A DNA stretch of 24,164 nucleotides, from positions 1 through 24,164 of the forward strand of contig CAYTZD010000020.1 of assembly GCA_964442345.1 (NCBI GenBank), in the 5' to 3' direction. Below the pieces are notes generated by a model. It was not told the origin of the DNA. It worked only from the letters and a program-made list of their open reading frames with translations, and did not search any database. Below, piece by piece: positions 8,474 to 15,775 of this stretch. Both the position numbers and the translations under genes were made by a program. The stretch comes from Hippea sp964442345. Its GTDB lineage: Bacteria > Campylobacterota_A > Desulfurellia > Desulfurellales > Hippeaceae. The first letter of the stretch is position 1; each line of letters opens with the position of its first letter.

Positions 8474-9306
8474 TAATAATTCCATGCTTCTTCTATCATT
8501 GTGCCTATGTATGTAAGCAAAGCATCGCCTTCTAAGTAAACCTTCTTTATATTTGAACCATCAGCATATACATAAATCTTTAGTATTTTTCCACTTCTTG
8601 TTAATACGCTAACGGGAGATTCGCACTTGCCTTTAAGAATAGCTATTACTGCAGCTGCTGTTGCACCTGTGCCACAGGCTAAGGTTTCATCTTCAACACC
8701 TCTTTCATAAGTTCTGAGTTTTATTGTATTTTTATCAACGACTTCGGCAAAGTTTGCGTTTGTCCCTTCTGGCTTGAAATATTCGTGATACCTTGTTTTT
8801 GCACCAATCTCTTTAACATCTACAGTATCGACATTATCAACAAAATATACGACATGTGGAACGCCTGTATTTATAAAGCTTGCAGGCATCTCTATGCCAT
8901 CAAGTTTAATCTCTTCTTTGTAGTCCTTTGGATTTGTAAGCTGAACCATTACCGTATTTAGGCCTGTAATTTGAGCTTCTATCACACCAGCCAATGTTGA
9001 AAACTTCATATTCAGTGGAGCTATGCCGTTTAGATATGCAAATCTTGCTGCGCATCTTGAGCCGTTGCCGCACATCTCCACTTCGCTTCCGTCGTTGTTG
9101 AAGAATCTCCACCTAAAGTCGTATGTATCGTCTTTCTCTATCAGGATAAGGCCATCTGCTCCGACGGATAGGCCTCTTTTACATACCTTTTGAACAAACT
9201 CTTCAATTGGTATCTCAACAAGATCTTCAACAATCTTTTCTCTGTTGTTTATGATGATAAAATCGTTCCCACTGCCGTTCATCTTAAAGAATGGAATCTT
9301 TTTCAT
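8473..9306 (-). CDS. dapF: Diaminopimelate epimerase (DapF)
   Basis: Interconverts LL- and meso-diaminopimelate without a cofactor, using two cysteines in two pseudosymmetric halves. Both are present: C79 in MCGNGSRCAARF and C211 in ACGTGATAAA. The N-terminal MNGSGNDF (9-16) and GADGL (49-53) motifs are also intact. Length is 277 aa, as expected. The ATG overlaps the lysA stop by 4 nt (ATGA), so translation is coupled. It supplies meso-DAP both to peptidoglycan and to LysA, encoded just upstream in the operon. Confidence 0.97.
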   Translation of the reverse strand: MKKIPFFKMNGSGNDFIIINNREKIVEDLVEIPIEEFVQKVCKRGLSVGADGLILIEKDDTYDFRWRFFNNDGSEVEMCGNGSRCAARFAYLNGIAPLNMKFSTLAGVIEAQITGLNTVMVQLTNPKDYKEEIKLDGIEMPASFINTGVPHVVYFVDNVDTVDVKEIGAKTRYHEYFKPEGTNANFAEVVDKNTIKLRTYERGVEDETLACGTGATAAAVIAILKGKCESPVSVLTRSGKILKIYVYADGSNIKKVYLEGDALLTYIGTMIEEAWNY

Positions 9307-10544
9307 ATAGTCTCTCCCTTTATCAAATCTTCTAATGTTTCTCTTTTTCTTACCACCTTAAAGCTATCACCGTCAACCAGAACTTCTGCTGGTCTTGGAC
9401 GAGAGTTATAATTGCTTGCCATCGTGAATCCATAAGCACCAGCGCTGAAAACGGCTATATAACCACCATTTGGCACATCTTCTATTCTGTAATCCCTGCC
9501 AAAGAAATCGCCTGTCTCACAGATTGGTCCAACAATATCGCAGACAATCTCTTCTCTGCCCTGTTTTGTCGTTGGTGCTATCTTATGATAAGCGTTGTAT
9601 AAAGATGGCCTTAAAAGGTCGTTCATGCCAGCATCAACTATTAAGAACTTCTTATCGCCATTTGTCTTATGGTAAATTACCTTCGATACAAGTATGCCGC
9701 CATTGCCAACAAGGAATCTGCCTGGTTCAAAGACAAGTTTAACATCGAAATCCTTGAATGCTTCTTCAACCTGTTTTGCGTAATTATCTATTGATGGTTC
9801 TTTATCTTCTTCTTCGTTATAGACTATGCCAACGCCACCGCCGACATCGACAACCTTAAATTCAACACCCTTATCTGAAAGTGCCTTCATTAACTCGGCT
9901 ATCTTTACAGAAGCATCGTAAATCGGCTTTGTATCCAGAAGCTGACTGCCTATGTGGAACTGAATACCGTAAATCTCTATATTTGGAAGTTCCTTTGCTT
10001 TTAAATATAAATCAAACGCTTCGTTGTGTGGCACACCAAATTTATTCTTTTTCAAACCCGTTGATATGTAGGGATGCGTTTTTGGGTCAACATCAGGGTT
10101 AACCCTTAAAGCTATCCTTGCCTTTTTTGATAATTTTTGAGCGACCCTATTTACAGCTTCAAGCTCATCTTCTGATTCGACATTTATCATCATTATGTCG
10201 TTCTCTATTGCGTATTCTATCTCATCATCACGCTTTGCAACACCACTGAATACGATTTTTTTAGGATCAACTTTAGCCTTTAGCGCTCTAAACAGTTCAC
10301 CCTTTGAGACAATGTCTGCACCTGCTCCAAGCTTTGCGAAGACATTTATAACGGCTAAGTTGCTGTTTGCCTTAACGGCAAATGAGATGGTATGTTCTCT
10401 TGTAAATGCCTTGTCAAACTTGTTGAACTGCTCAACAAAATGTGCCTTTGAATAGATATAAAGCGGTGTTCCAACTTCCTTTGCTATCTCTTCAACCTTT
10501 ACATTTTCAACATAAAGCTCGCCGTTTTTATAATGGAAAGCCAT
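9303..10544 (-). CDS. lysA: Diaminopimelate decarboxylase (LysA)
   Basis: PLP-dependent fold-type III decarboxylase making L-lysine from meso-DAP. Length is 413 aa. The PLP lysine is K58 (FAVKAN), with H197 in QFHIGSQ, the glycine loop GGGVG (235-239), EPGR (273-276), the cross-subunit cysteine C342 in CETGD, and Y371 in AGAYGFTMASNYN. This order and spacing are typical. The start at 10544 is supported by AAGGGGG (10550-10556) 5 nt upstream. It is separated from the preceding LldH-like gene by 20 nt, the widest gap inside this minus-strand run. Confidence 0.97.
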   Translation of the reverse strand: MAFHYKNGELYVENVKVEEIAKEVGTPLYIYSKAHFVEQFNKFDKAFTREHTISFAVKANSNLAVINVFAKLGAGADIVSKGELFRALKAKVDPKKIVFSGVAKRDDEIEYAIENDIMMINVESEDELEAVNRVAQKLSKKARIALRVNPDVDPKTHPYISTGLKKNKFGVPHNEAFDLYLKAKELPNIEIYGIQFHIGSQLLDTKPIYDASVKIAELMKALSDKGVEFKVVDVGGGVGIVYNEEEDKEPSIDNYAKQVEEAFKDFDVKLVFEPGRFLVGNGGILVSKVIYHKTNGDKKFLIVDAGMNDLLRPSLYNAYHKIAPTTKQGREEIVCDIVGPICETGDFFGRDYRIEDVPNGGYIAVFSAGAYGFTMASNYNSRPRPAEVLVDGDSFKVVRKRETLEDLIKGETI

Positions 10545-10564
10545 CTAATCCCCCTTGCAAATTT

Positions 10565-12610
10565 TTATAGTATTCTATTCAAATAACTGACAAAATGCAA
10601 TACTTCCCTTCTGATACCTTTTACCTTTAGACCGCCTGATATCTGCATAATACAGCCAGGACATGCCGTTATCAAAACCTGCAAGTTGGCTTTTTTTATG
10701 GATTCAATCTTTTCATCAAGTAAACGCTTTGATATGTGTGGATGCATTATCGAATAGCTACCTGCAAAACCACAACACCTGTCGCTGTTTTCTATCTCGA
10801 TATAGTTTGGTTCATTCTTTTTTAGAAAATCGTCAAGAATCTCTGATTTTTTAAGCCCCCTTTTTAGATGGCAGGGATGGTGATACCCTAACACTGCACC
10901 CAATCTTGAAGTCTTTATATTTTTGCTGTTTATTAGCTGAATGAAATAGGAAGATGCACAATCAACCTTATGCGATAATTCTAAAGCCTTTGGATTTTCC
11001 GTTAAAATTTTGTAATCCCGTTCTATCATGTGTGCGCAGTGTGGATCTAAGAAGAGAATCTTATCGCAATCAAGCGACAATAGATAATCTATGTTTATTT
11101 CTGCTGCCTTTTTGGCTGACTTCTTCTCACCGTTATACCATGCAGGTGCACCGCAGCAGGCACTCTGTTTTATCAGGTTTAACTCAACGCCCAATTTTTT
11201 GGCAACTTCCAAAGCATCCCTTCCAATATTTGGGTAAATAAAGTTGGTAGAACAACCAGCAAACAGACAAATCTTTGACTTCTTAGTTTTAACAGAGACA
11301 TCAAACGAACTTGTAATGGCTGGTAAAGTTCTAAAGTTCAAACCCAAAGCTTCATCAATCTTTTTTATGCCTGTTTTAAACTCACTTCTGAAGGCAAAAT
11401 GAGATACATATGCGCCAATCCTTAAAAGTTCGTATCTGTTTTCAAGGTGTTTTATTATTAAGCCTTTAATTCCTGGCGTGTTCTTGGTTAATTCTGCTTT
11501 GATTGAAAGTATCAGCTTTTGAAGGTTTATCTTTGATGAGCATATCTCATCGCATGCCATGCAGCCTATACACATGTTTGCATAATCCCTTAATCCTTCT
11601 TTCTCACCAACCATATAACTAAGCAAGATGCCGATAGGTCCTGCGTAGGATTTGCCTTTAAACAATTTGCCGCTTACTGTTGTATAAACTGGACAGGCAT
11701 TCTGGCATGCACCGCACCTAATACAGTATAAAATCTCTTTGTAGAATTCGTTATTCTTGATTGAACTTCTGCCGTTATCAATCAGTATGATGTAAAATTT
11801 GCCGTAAGGTTTTCTTAATATGTCGATATAGCTTGTCGTTATCTGAGCCGTTGCAGCCTTTGGCAAAAGTTCAATAATCTTAAAAGCTTCTCTGTCTGTT
11901 TCAGTAATCTTATCGATGCCGACAAAACAGATAACCGTATCCTGTCTTATTACATTTTGTATGTTTCCTTCGTTGCTTAGGATAAAGAAACTGCCGCTTT
12001 CTGCGCTTGCAACATTTGCACCTATGATGCCGCAGTCTGCTTTTGAGAATGTCTCTCTTATCTTCTCTTTTGAGAAGTCAACCATCGCTTTTGCATCGTT
12101 TGGCAAATTCTCGTTGAATGTGCTATTTAAAAGCTGGTTTATCTTCTCTTTTGACATGTGGATTGCAGGTGCCGTCATATGCGTTGGTGGTTCGTTGTTT
12201 ATCTGAACAAGCCATTCGCCTAAGTCTGTCTCATACACTTCAAAACCGTTTTTAGATAAAAACTCGTTTAGGTGTAGCTCTTCTGTTGTTAGGGATTTTG
12301 ACTTTACAATGCTTTTTATCTGGTTATCTTTGAGTATTTTTTTAACGATTGATAAAGCTTCCTGTTTATTTTTTGCTATAAATACGCCGTCGCTGTTATC
12401 CTTTATTTTTTTAATAAATACTTCAAGGTTGCTATCTAAATTTTCTATGTTTTTTTCTTTAATTGTTCTTACTTGATCTTTTAACTCTTCTATGTCAAAT
12501 AGCTTTTCTATTTTTTTTCTTTTTGAGAAGTAGTTTTCCCTTAATCTTAGAAGGGCTGTCTGAAGAAACCTATCTTCTGAAAAATCCCTTTCTTTTTCTT
12601 TTGAGATCAC
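10565..12610 (-). CDS. LutB-LutA fusion: LUD domain, two 4Fe-4S clusters and CCG domains (LldH-like)
   Basis: Protein of 681 aa. Residues about 70-290 form a LUD domain with the LutB-like SKSLTTEELHLN (104-115) and ETDLGEW motifs. Ferredoxin-type cluster I is C296/C299/C302/C306 and cluster II is C347/C350/C353/C357. Two cysteine-rich CCG domains follow, with CLFAGC (448-453) and CCGAPA (486-491), then HHPCH (577-581), CCGFAG (612-617) and CPGC (650-653). This equals LutB (LldF) joined to LutA (LldE), the arrangement I recall for LldH-type lactate dehydrogenase subunits of Desulfovibrio. It would pass electrons from lactate or another 2-hydroxy acid to the quinone pool or another carrier. No LldG/LutC partner or lactate permease is in the window, so the substrate is unproven. 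The start is GTG (12610), with GGGGG about 10 nt upstream, inside the preceding gene. Confidence 0.88.
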   Translation of the reverse strand: MISKEKERDFSEDRFLQTALLRLRENYFSKRKKIEKLFDIEELKDQVRTIKEKNIENLDSNLEVFIKKIKDNSDGVFIAKNKQEALSIVKKILKDNQIKSIVKSKSLTTEELHLNEFLSKNGFEVYETDLGEWLVQINNEPPTHMTAPAIHMSKEKINQLLNSTFNENLPNDAKAMVDFSKEKIRETFSKADCGIIGANVASAESGSFFILSNEGNIQNVIRQDTVICFVGIDKITETDREAFKIIELLPKAATAQITTSYIDILRKPYGKFYIILIDNGRSSIKNNEFYKEILYCIRCGACQNACPVYTTVSGKLFKGKSYAGPIGILLSYMVGEKEGLRDYANMCIGCMACDEICSSKINLQKLILSIKAELTKNTPGIKGLIIKHLENRYELLRIGAYVSHFAFRSEFKTGIKKIDEALGLNFRTLPAITSSFDVSVKTKKSKICLFAGCSTNFIYPNIGRDALEVAKKLGVELNLIKQSACCGAPAWYNGEKKSAKKAAEINIDYLLSLDCDKILFLDPHCAHMIERDYKILTENPKALELSHKVDCASSYFIQLINSKNIKTSRLGAVLGYHHPCHLKRGLKKSEILDDFLKKNEPNYIEIENSDRCCGFAGSYSIMHPHISKRLLDEKIESIKKANLQVLITACPGCIMQISGGLKVKGIRREVLHFVSYLNRIL

Positions 12611-12776
12611 GCTCTTTTAACCCCCTTTTCTTTAGCTCCCTTGAGAATCTCCATCTGACGAACAGAACGGCAGCTGCAAGTCCAAAGGTTAACAATCCCA
12701 AGATTATCTCATCAAACAGGCTTACATGCGGTTGATAGCCCTTCCTTATGATTTCAGTTGCAAATGTTAGATTCAT
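12570..12776 (-). CDS. Single-pass membrane protein with a strongly basic C-terminal tail (68 aa)
   Basis: Unrecognised 68-aa protein. One hydrophobic helix spans about residues 21-40 (FDEIILGLLTFGLAAAVLFV). It is followed by a dense run of Arg and Lys (RELKKRGLKERDLKRKRKG), so by the positive-inside rule the tail is cytoplasmic. The ATG overlaps the stop of the FlgO-like lipoprotein gene (ATGA). The last 41 nt, which encode the basic tail, also encode the first residues of the LldH-like protein in another frame. Coupling on the 5' side supports a real gene. The function is unknown; a membrane anchor for the Fe-S protein is a guess from position only. Confidence 0.6.
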   Translation of the reverse strand: MNLTFATEIIRKGYQPHVSLFDEIILGLLTFGLAAAVLFVRWRFSRELKKRGLKERDLKRKRKGFFRR

Positions 12777-13309
12777 GGAAATTCCCAGTAATTCGGTATA
12801 TTTAGCGGTTCTAAAGAGAATCTAACCCTTTTTATACTCATCTTAAAGCTAAATGTCCTTATTTCACTCTTTAATCTCGTATCGATAAGTGAAGCATAAA
12901 CAAAGAATATCTTATCAAGGTATCTGTAGGAACCAACAATTATGTAATCGTAATTCTTCGGAAAACGGCTTATGGATAGTTTTTCTGTATCAAACCAGTC
13001 TGGAGATTGTAAGTATTCTGCATATGCCAAACAGTGCTTATTTATCGCTTTTGTTAGTTGATAGGCTAAAAATCTGCCGTTGCCATTGGCTTGAGATTCT
13101 CTATATTTTATAAAATCAACAACTGCCACCCTACCCTTTTGAACAAAGGGACAGATCTGAACTGCCATCTTGTTAATAAGTTCAACGGTTTTTGTTATGT
13201 TTTTTAGCTGATTTTGGGCATCGACATCTTCGCCGACATAAAACGGCTTTGTATTGACACAGGAATAGAGCAAAAATGATACAAGAATAAAAAACACAAT
13301 CCTTCTCAT
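12773..13309 (-). CDS. FlgO-like/TolB-like outer-membrane lipoprotein
   Basis: Lipoprotein of 178 aa. From the ATG at 13309 it begins MRRIVFFILVSFLLYSC, a positive n-region, a hydrophobic core and a lipobox (LYSC, cysteine 17). The residue after Cys is V, consistent with outer-membrane sorting. The mature domain contains GRVAVVDFIKY, then GRFLAYQLTKAIN, then YDYIIVGSYRYL. This resembles the FlgO/TolB-N pattern of a strand (xVAVxxF), a helix of the 'laxqL' type and a 'VxGxY' strand. FlgO is a flagellar outer-membrane lipoprotein in Vibrio, but flagellar genes are absent here. The frame also runs to a TTG at 13324, which I disfavour. First gene of the minus-strand run. Confidence 0.72.
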   Translation of the reverse strand: MRRIVFFILVSFLLYSCVNTKPFYVGEDVDAQNQLKNITKTVELINKMAVQICPFVQKGRVAVVDFIKYRESQANGNGRFLAYQLTKAINKHCLAYAEYLQSPDWFDTEKLSISRFPKNYDYIIVGSYRYLDKIFFVYASLIDTRLKSEIRTFSFKMSIKRVRFSLEPLNIPNYWEFP

Positions 13310-13315
13310 ACTTAG

Positions 13316-13345
13316 AAAATACAACTAAATGCACTTTGCAGTCAA
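13316..13345 (-). promoter_or_regulatory. Candidate promoter for the minus-strand run (possibly leaderless)
   Basis: On the minus strand, TTGACT (13345-13340; five of six -35 bases) and TATTTT (13321-13316; four of six -10 bases) are 18 nt apart. Transcription would begin at about 13309, the ATG of the lipoprotein itself, giving a leaderless or near-leaderless message and excluding the TTG at 13324. Motif match only. Confidence 0.3.
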
Positions 13346-13394
13346 GAAGTTTGCTTTAGTTAAACTTGAAGTTGCAGCATTAATGATGTAAAAA

Positions 13395-13423
13395 TTGCCT
13401 GAATATGTTTTTGATGCTAAAGT
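13395..13423 (+). promoter_or_regulatory. Weak candidate promoter for cbiDEFGH
   Basis: TTGCCT (13395-13400) and TAAAGT (13418-13423) are 17 nt apart, 26 nt upstream of the cbiD GTG. The whole 139-nt divergent region (13310-13448) is too short for a typical cobalamin riboswitch (about 200 nt), and I see no B12-box-like block in it. Confidence 0.22.
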
Positions 13424-13448
13424 TTTTAAAAAAGGATTTTTACGATAA

Positions 13449-14420
13449 GTGAGAGAAGGTTTTACTACAGGGACGGCTGCAACGGCTGCTGCTATAGGTG
13501 CTTTAATCTTTAAAAAAACGGGCAAGAAGGTAAAAAGTGTTAAGGTTTATTTACCTTCTGGCGACACTATTGAAATTGCTGTCTCGTTTGAAGGCAAAAA
13601 GTGTGTCGTTGTTAAGGATGCAGGAGACGACCCAGATATTACAGACGGCATAGAGATAGTAGCAGAGATAGAGATTTTAAAAGCTAAAAAGGGCGTTGAA
13701 GTTAAAGCTGGAAAGGGCATAGGTATCGTAAAAAAGAAGGGTCTTCAGGTTGAAGTGGGAAAGCCTGCAATAAACCCTGTGCCTATGAGAATGATAAAGT
13801 CAAATGTTGAAAGACTGCTTGAAGATGACGAATTTGCCATAGTTACAATTGAAGTGCCAAAGGGTGAAGAGATAGCAAAAAACACATTTAACGAGAGATT
13901 GGGCATAGTTGGCGGCATATCAATACTTGGAACAACAGGCATAGTAAAGCCGATGAGCCTTGATGCTTTAATAGCTTCGATAAAATGTGAACTTGATGTT
14001 GTTTTGGCTGAAGGTAAAGAATACTTCTTTCTTGTTCCCGGTAAAATTGGAGAAAGACACATAAAAAACATAAAGAGAGATGTTTCTGTCGTTCAGGTTA
14101 GTAATTACTTTAAGGATGTGTTTGATTATCTTAAAGAAAAGGGTGTAAAGAGATTTGGTATAGCCGGCCATCCCGGAAAGATTGCAAAGTTAGCTATGGG
14201 TTATTACAATACGCATTCAAAGTATTCTCCACAGGCTAACGGGTTTGTCTGTAATCTGCTGGGATTGAAAGAAAAATTTAATACGATTGAAGAGATATGC
14301 AAGATTTATAATCTCGACAGGGTGGCTTTGGCTGTTAAGGAAAGGGTTAAAAACGATTACGGATTTGATGTTGATGTGATTCTGTTTGATATGGAAGGAA
14401 ACATTGTCGGAGAAGCATAA
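13449..14420 (+). CDS. cbiD: Cobalt-precorrin-5B C1-methyltransferase (CbiD)
   Basis: Anaerobic corrin pathway enzyme that methylates C1 after ring contraction. At 323 aa it is slightly short for the family. The N-terminal signature REGFTTGTAATAAA (2-15), the central NPVPMRMI motif and the C-terminal GHPGKIAKLAMGYYNTHS segment are typical of CbiD, which is unrelated to the tetrapyrrole methylase fold. The start is GTG, directly preceded by an in-frame TAA (13446-13448), so it cannot begin earlier. The SD candidate AAAGGA is about 12 nt upstream, which is longer than ideal. It heads the + strand half of the cobalamin locus. Confidence 0.95.
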   Translation: MREGFTTGTAATAAAIGALIFKKTGKKVKSVKVYLPSGDTIEIAVSFEGKKCVVVKDAGDDPDITDGIEIVAEIEILKAKKGVEVKAGKGIGIVKKKGLQVEVGKPAINPVPMRMIKSNVERLLEDDEFAIVTIEVPKGEEIAKNTFNERLGIVGGISILGTTGIVKPMSLDALIASIKCELDVVLAEGKEYFFLVPGKIGERHIKNIKRDVSVVQVSNYFKDVFDYLKEKGVKRFGIAGHPGKIAKLAMGYYNTHSKYSPQANGFVCNLLGLKEKFNTIEEICKIYNLDRVALAVKERVKNDYGFDVDVILFDMEGNIVGEA

Positions 14421-15009
14421 AAATATCTGGATTATATCTGCAGGTGCAGGAAATAAAGATTTTCTCACATATAGGGCGGTAAAGATAGCAAAAAAGATGG
14501 ATATTCTTGCGGGCGATAAAAGGTTTAAATCGCTTTTTGAGCATAAAAACTATGTTGTATTGGATAGGTTTTTTGAAGATGTTGACAGGATAGCGCAGGA
14601 TACAGTCTCGAAAGTAGGCTTTGTTGTCTCTGGTGATGCTGGCTTCTTCTCTTTGGCAGGGTATATTTACAAAAAATACAGAAAGAGAATCGTAGAAGTC
14701 GTGCCGGGTGTATCAAGTTTTCAGCTTGCCGCTTCAAGGCTTTTTGAGACATACGAAGATGCACAATTTATATCGTTTCATAAAGAGATGAAAAGGGATG
14801 TTAAGCTTGGCAAAAAGGCGTTTATTTTGTGTGGTAAGAACAAACCTTCTGATATTCTTCTGTTTTTGAAGGATAAGATAGTGGATTATGATGTTTTTAT
14901 CTGTTATAATCTGGGTATGGAAAACGAACTTATAGTGAAAGTTGAAGATTATGGGAATATTAAAGACGATGGTCTTGCTATTATAATGCTGGTTAAGAAA
15001 GATGGGTAA
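14404..15009 (+). CDS. cbiE: Cobalt-precorrin-7 C5-methyltransferase (CbiE), stand-alone
   Basis: Tetrapyrrole methylase, about 201 aa. It has a glycine-rich ISAGAGN loop near the N-terminus, the SGDAGFFSLA motif in the middle and VVPGVSSFQLAASRL, which is the CbiE version of the family's 'PG(I/V)(S/T)S' segment. It ends without any C-terminal CbiT domain. The start is unclear, with no ATG near the conserved N-terminus. TTG at 14404 (with AAGGA 4 nt upstream, inside cbiD) is preferred over TTG at 14386. A non-canonical ATT or ATC near 14425-14430, just after the cbiD stop and a GGAG, is a further option. It overlaps cbiD by 17 nt with this choice. Confidence 0.88.
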   Translation: MSEKHKNIWIISAGAGNKDFLTYRAVKIAKKMDILAGDKRFKSLFEHKNYVVLDRFFEDVDRIAQDTVSKVGFVVSGDAGFFSLAGYIYKKYRKRIVEVVPGVSSFQLAASRLFETYEDAQFISFHKEMKRDVKLGKKAFILCGKNKPSDILLFLKDKIVDYDVFICYNLGMENELIVKVEDYGNIKDDGLAIIMLVKKDG

Positions 15010-15775
15010 GGTCTATTTTATTGGTGCGGGTCCTGGCGATATAGAACTTTTAACGATAAAGGCTGCAAAAATCTTAAAAAGAAGTGATGTTGTGATATAT
15101 GCAGGCAGTCTTGTTAATGGAGATATTCTCTCTTTTGCAAAAGAAGATGCCAAGATTTTTGATTCGTCGTCTATGACTTTGAAAGAGATAATAGATGTGA
15201 TGGTTGATGCTTGTAGGAATGGGTATGATGTTGCAAGACTTCATTCGGGAGACCCATCCATTTATGGAGCAATAGCCGAACAGATGAGAGAACTTGACAA
15301 AGCTGGCATTGAATATGAGATAATACCCGGCATAACATCGCTATTTGCGGCTGCAGCCAAGATGAAGATTCAGCTTACGGTGCCTGAAGTATCCCAAACC
15401 ATCACCATAACGCGCCTTGAAGGAAGAACGAAGATGCCTGAAGATGAAAGTATTGATAAGATACTCTCACACGGTGGCACATTCTGTTTTTATCTATCTG
15501 TCGATAGGCTAAATGAGATAGTAGATGCCTGCATAAAGGCAGGTTTTGGCAAAGATACACCCGTTGCCGTTTGTTATAGGATTGGCTGGGAAGATGAAAA
15601 GATAATAAAAGGCAATTTAGCAGATATAACACAGAAGGCAAAAGAGATAAAAAGACAGGCTCTTGTGATTGTTGGCAAGGTTCTGGATAGGGATATTCCA
15701 CATTACTCAAAGCTTTATGATGAAAACTTCTCTCATGGATACAGAAAAAACGGCAATAATAGCAATAAACGATAA
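15002..15775 (+). CDS. cbiF: Cobalt-precorrin-4 C11-methyltransferase (CbiF/CobM)
   Basis: SAM-dependent tetrapyrrole methylase of 257 aa. The GAGPGD loop is at 8-13 and HSGDPSIYG at 81-89, followed by IIPGITSLFAAAA. The family-specific segment VPEVSQTITITRLEGRTKMPE is the strongest indicator for CbiF/CobM over its paralogues. It methylates C11 of cobalt-precorrin-4. The ATG lies inside the end of cbiE with an 8-nt overlap (ATGGGTAA, start then stop), so translation is coupled. Confidence 0.96.
   Translation: MGKVYFIGAGPGDIELLTIKAAKILKRSDVVIYAGSLVNGDILSFAKEDAKIFDSSSMTLKEIIDVMVDACRNGYDVARLHSGDPSIYGAIAEQMRELDKAGIEYEIIPGITSLFAAAAKMKIQLTVPEVSQTITITRLEGRTKMPEDESIDKILSHGGTFCFYLSVDRLNEIVDACIKAGFGKDTPVAVCYRIGWEDEKIIKGNLADITQKAKEIKRQALVIVGKVLDRDIPHYSKLYDENFSHGYRKNGNNSNKR

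Noticed and set aside
8462..8485. Longer DapA starting at 8485.
   Set aside because: The ATG at 8461 has the ideal SD and family N-terminus; the extra eight codons consist of the SD itself and overlap dapF.
15533..15548. CCTGC...GCAGG short hairpin within cbiF.
   Set aside because: Five base pairs inside conserved coding sequence, expected by chance.
15669..15734. Longer CbiG starting at 15669.
   Set aside because: The extra 22 residues lie deep in cbiF and do not resemble the CbiG N-terminus; ATG 15735 places the first beta strand correctly.
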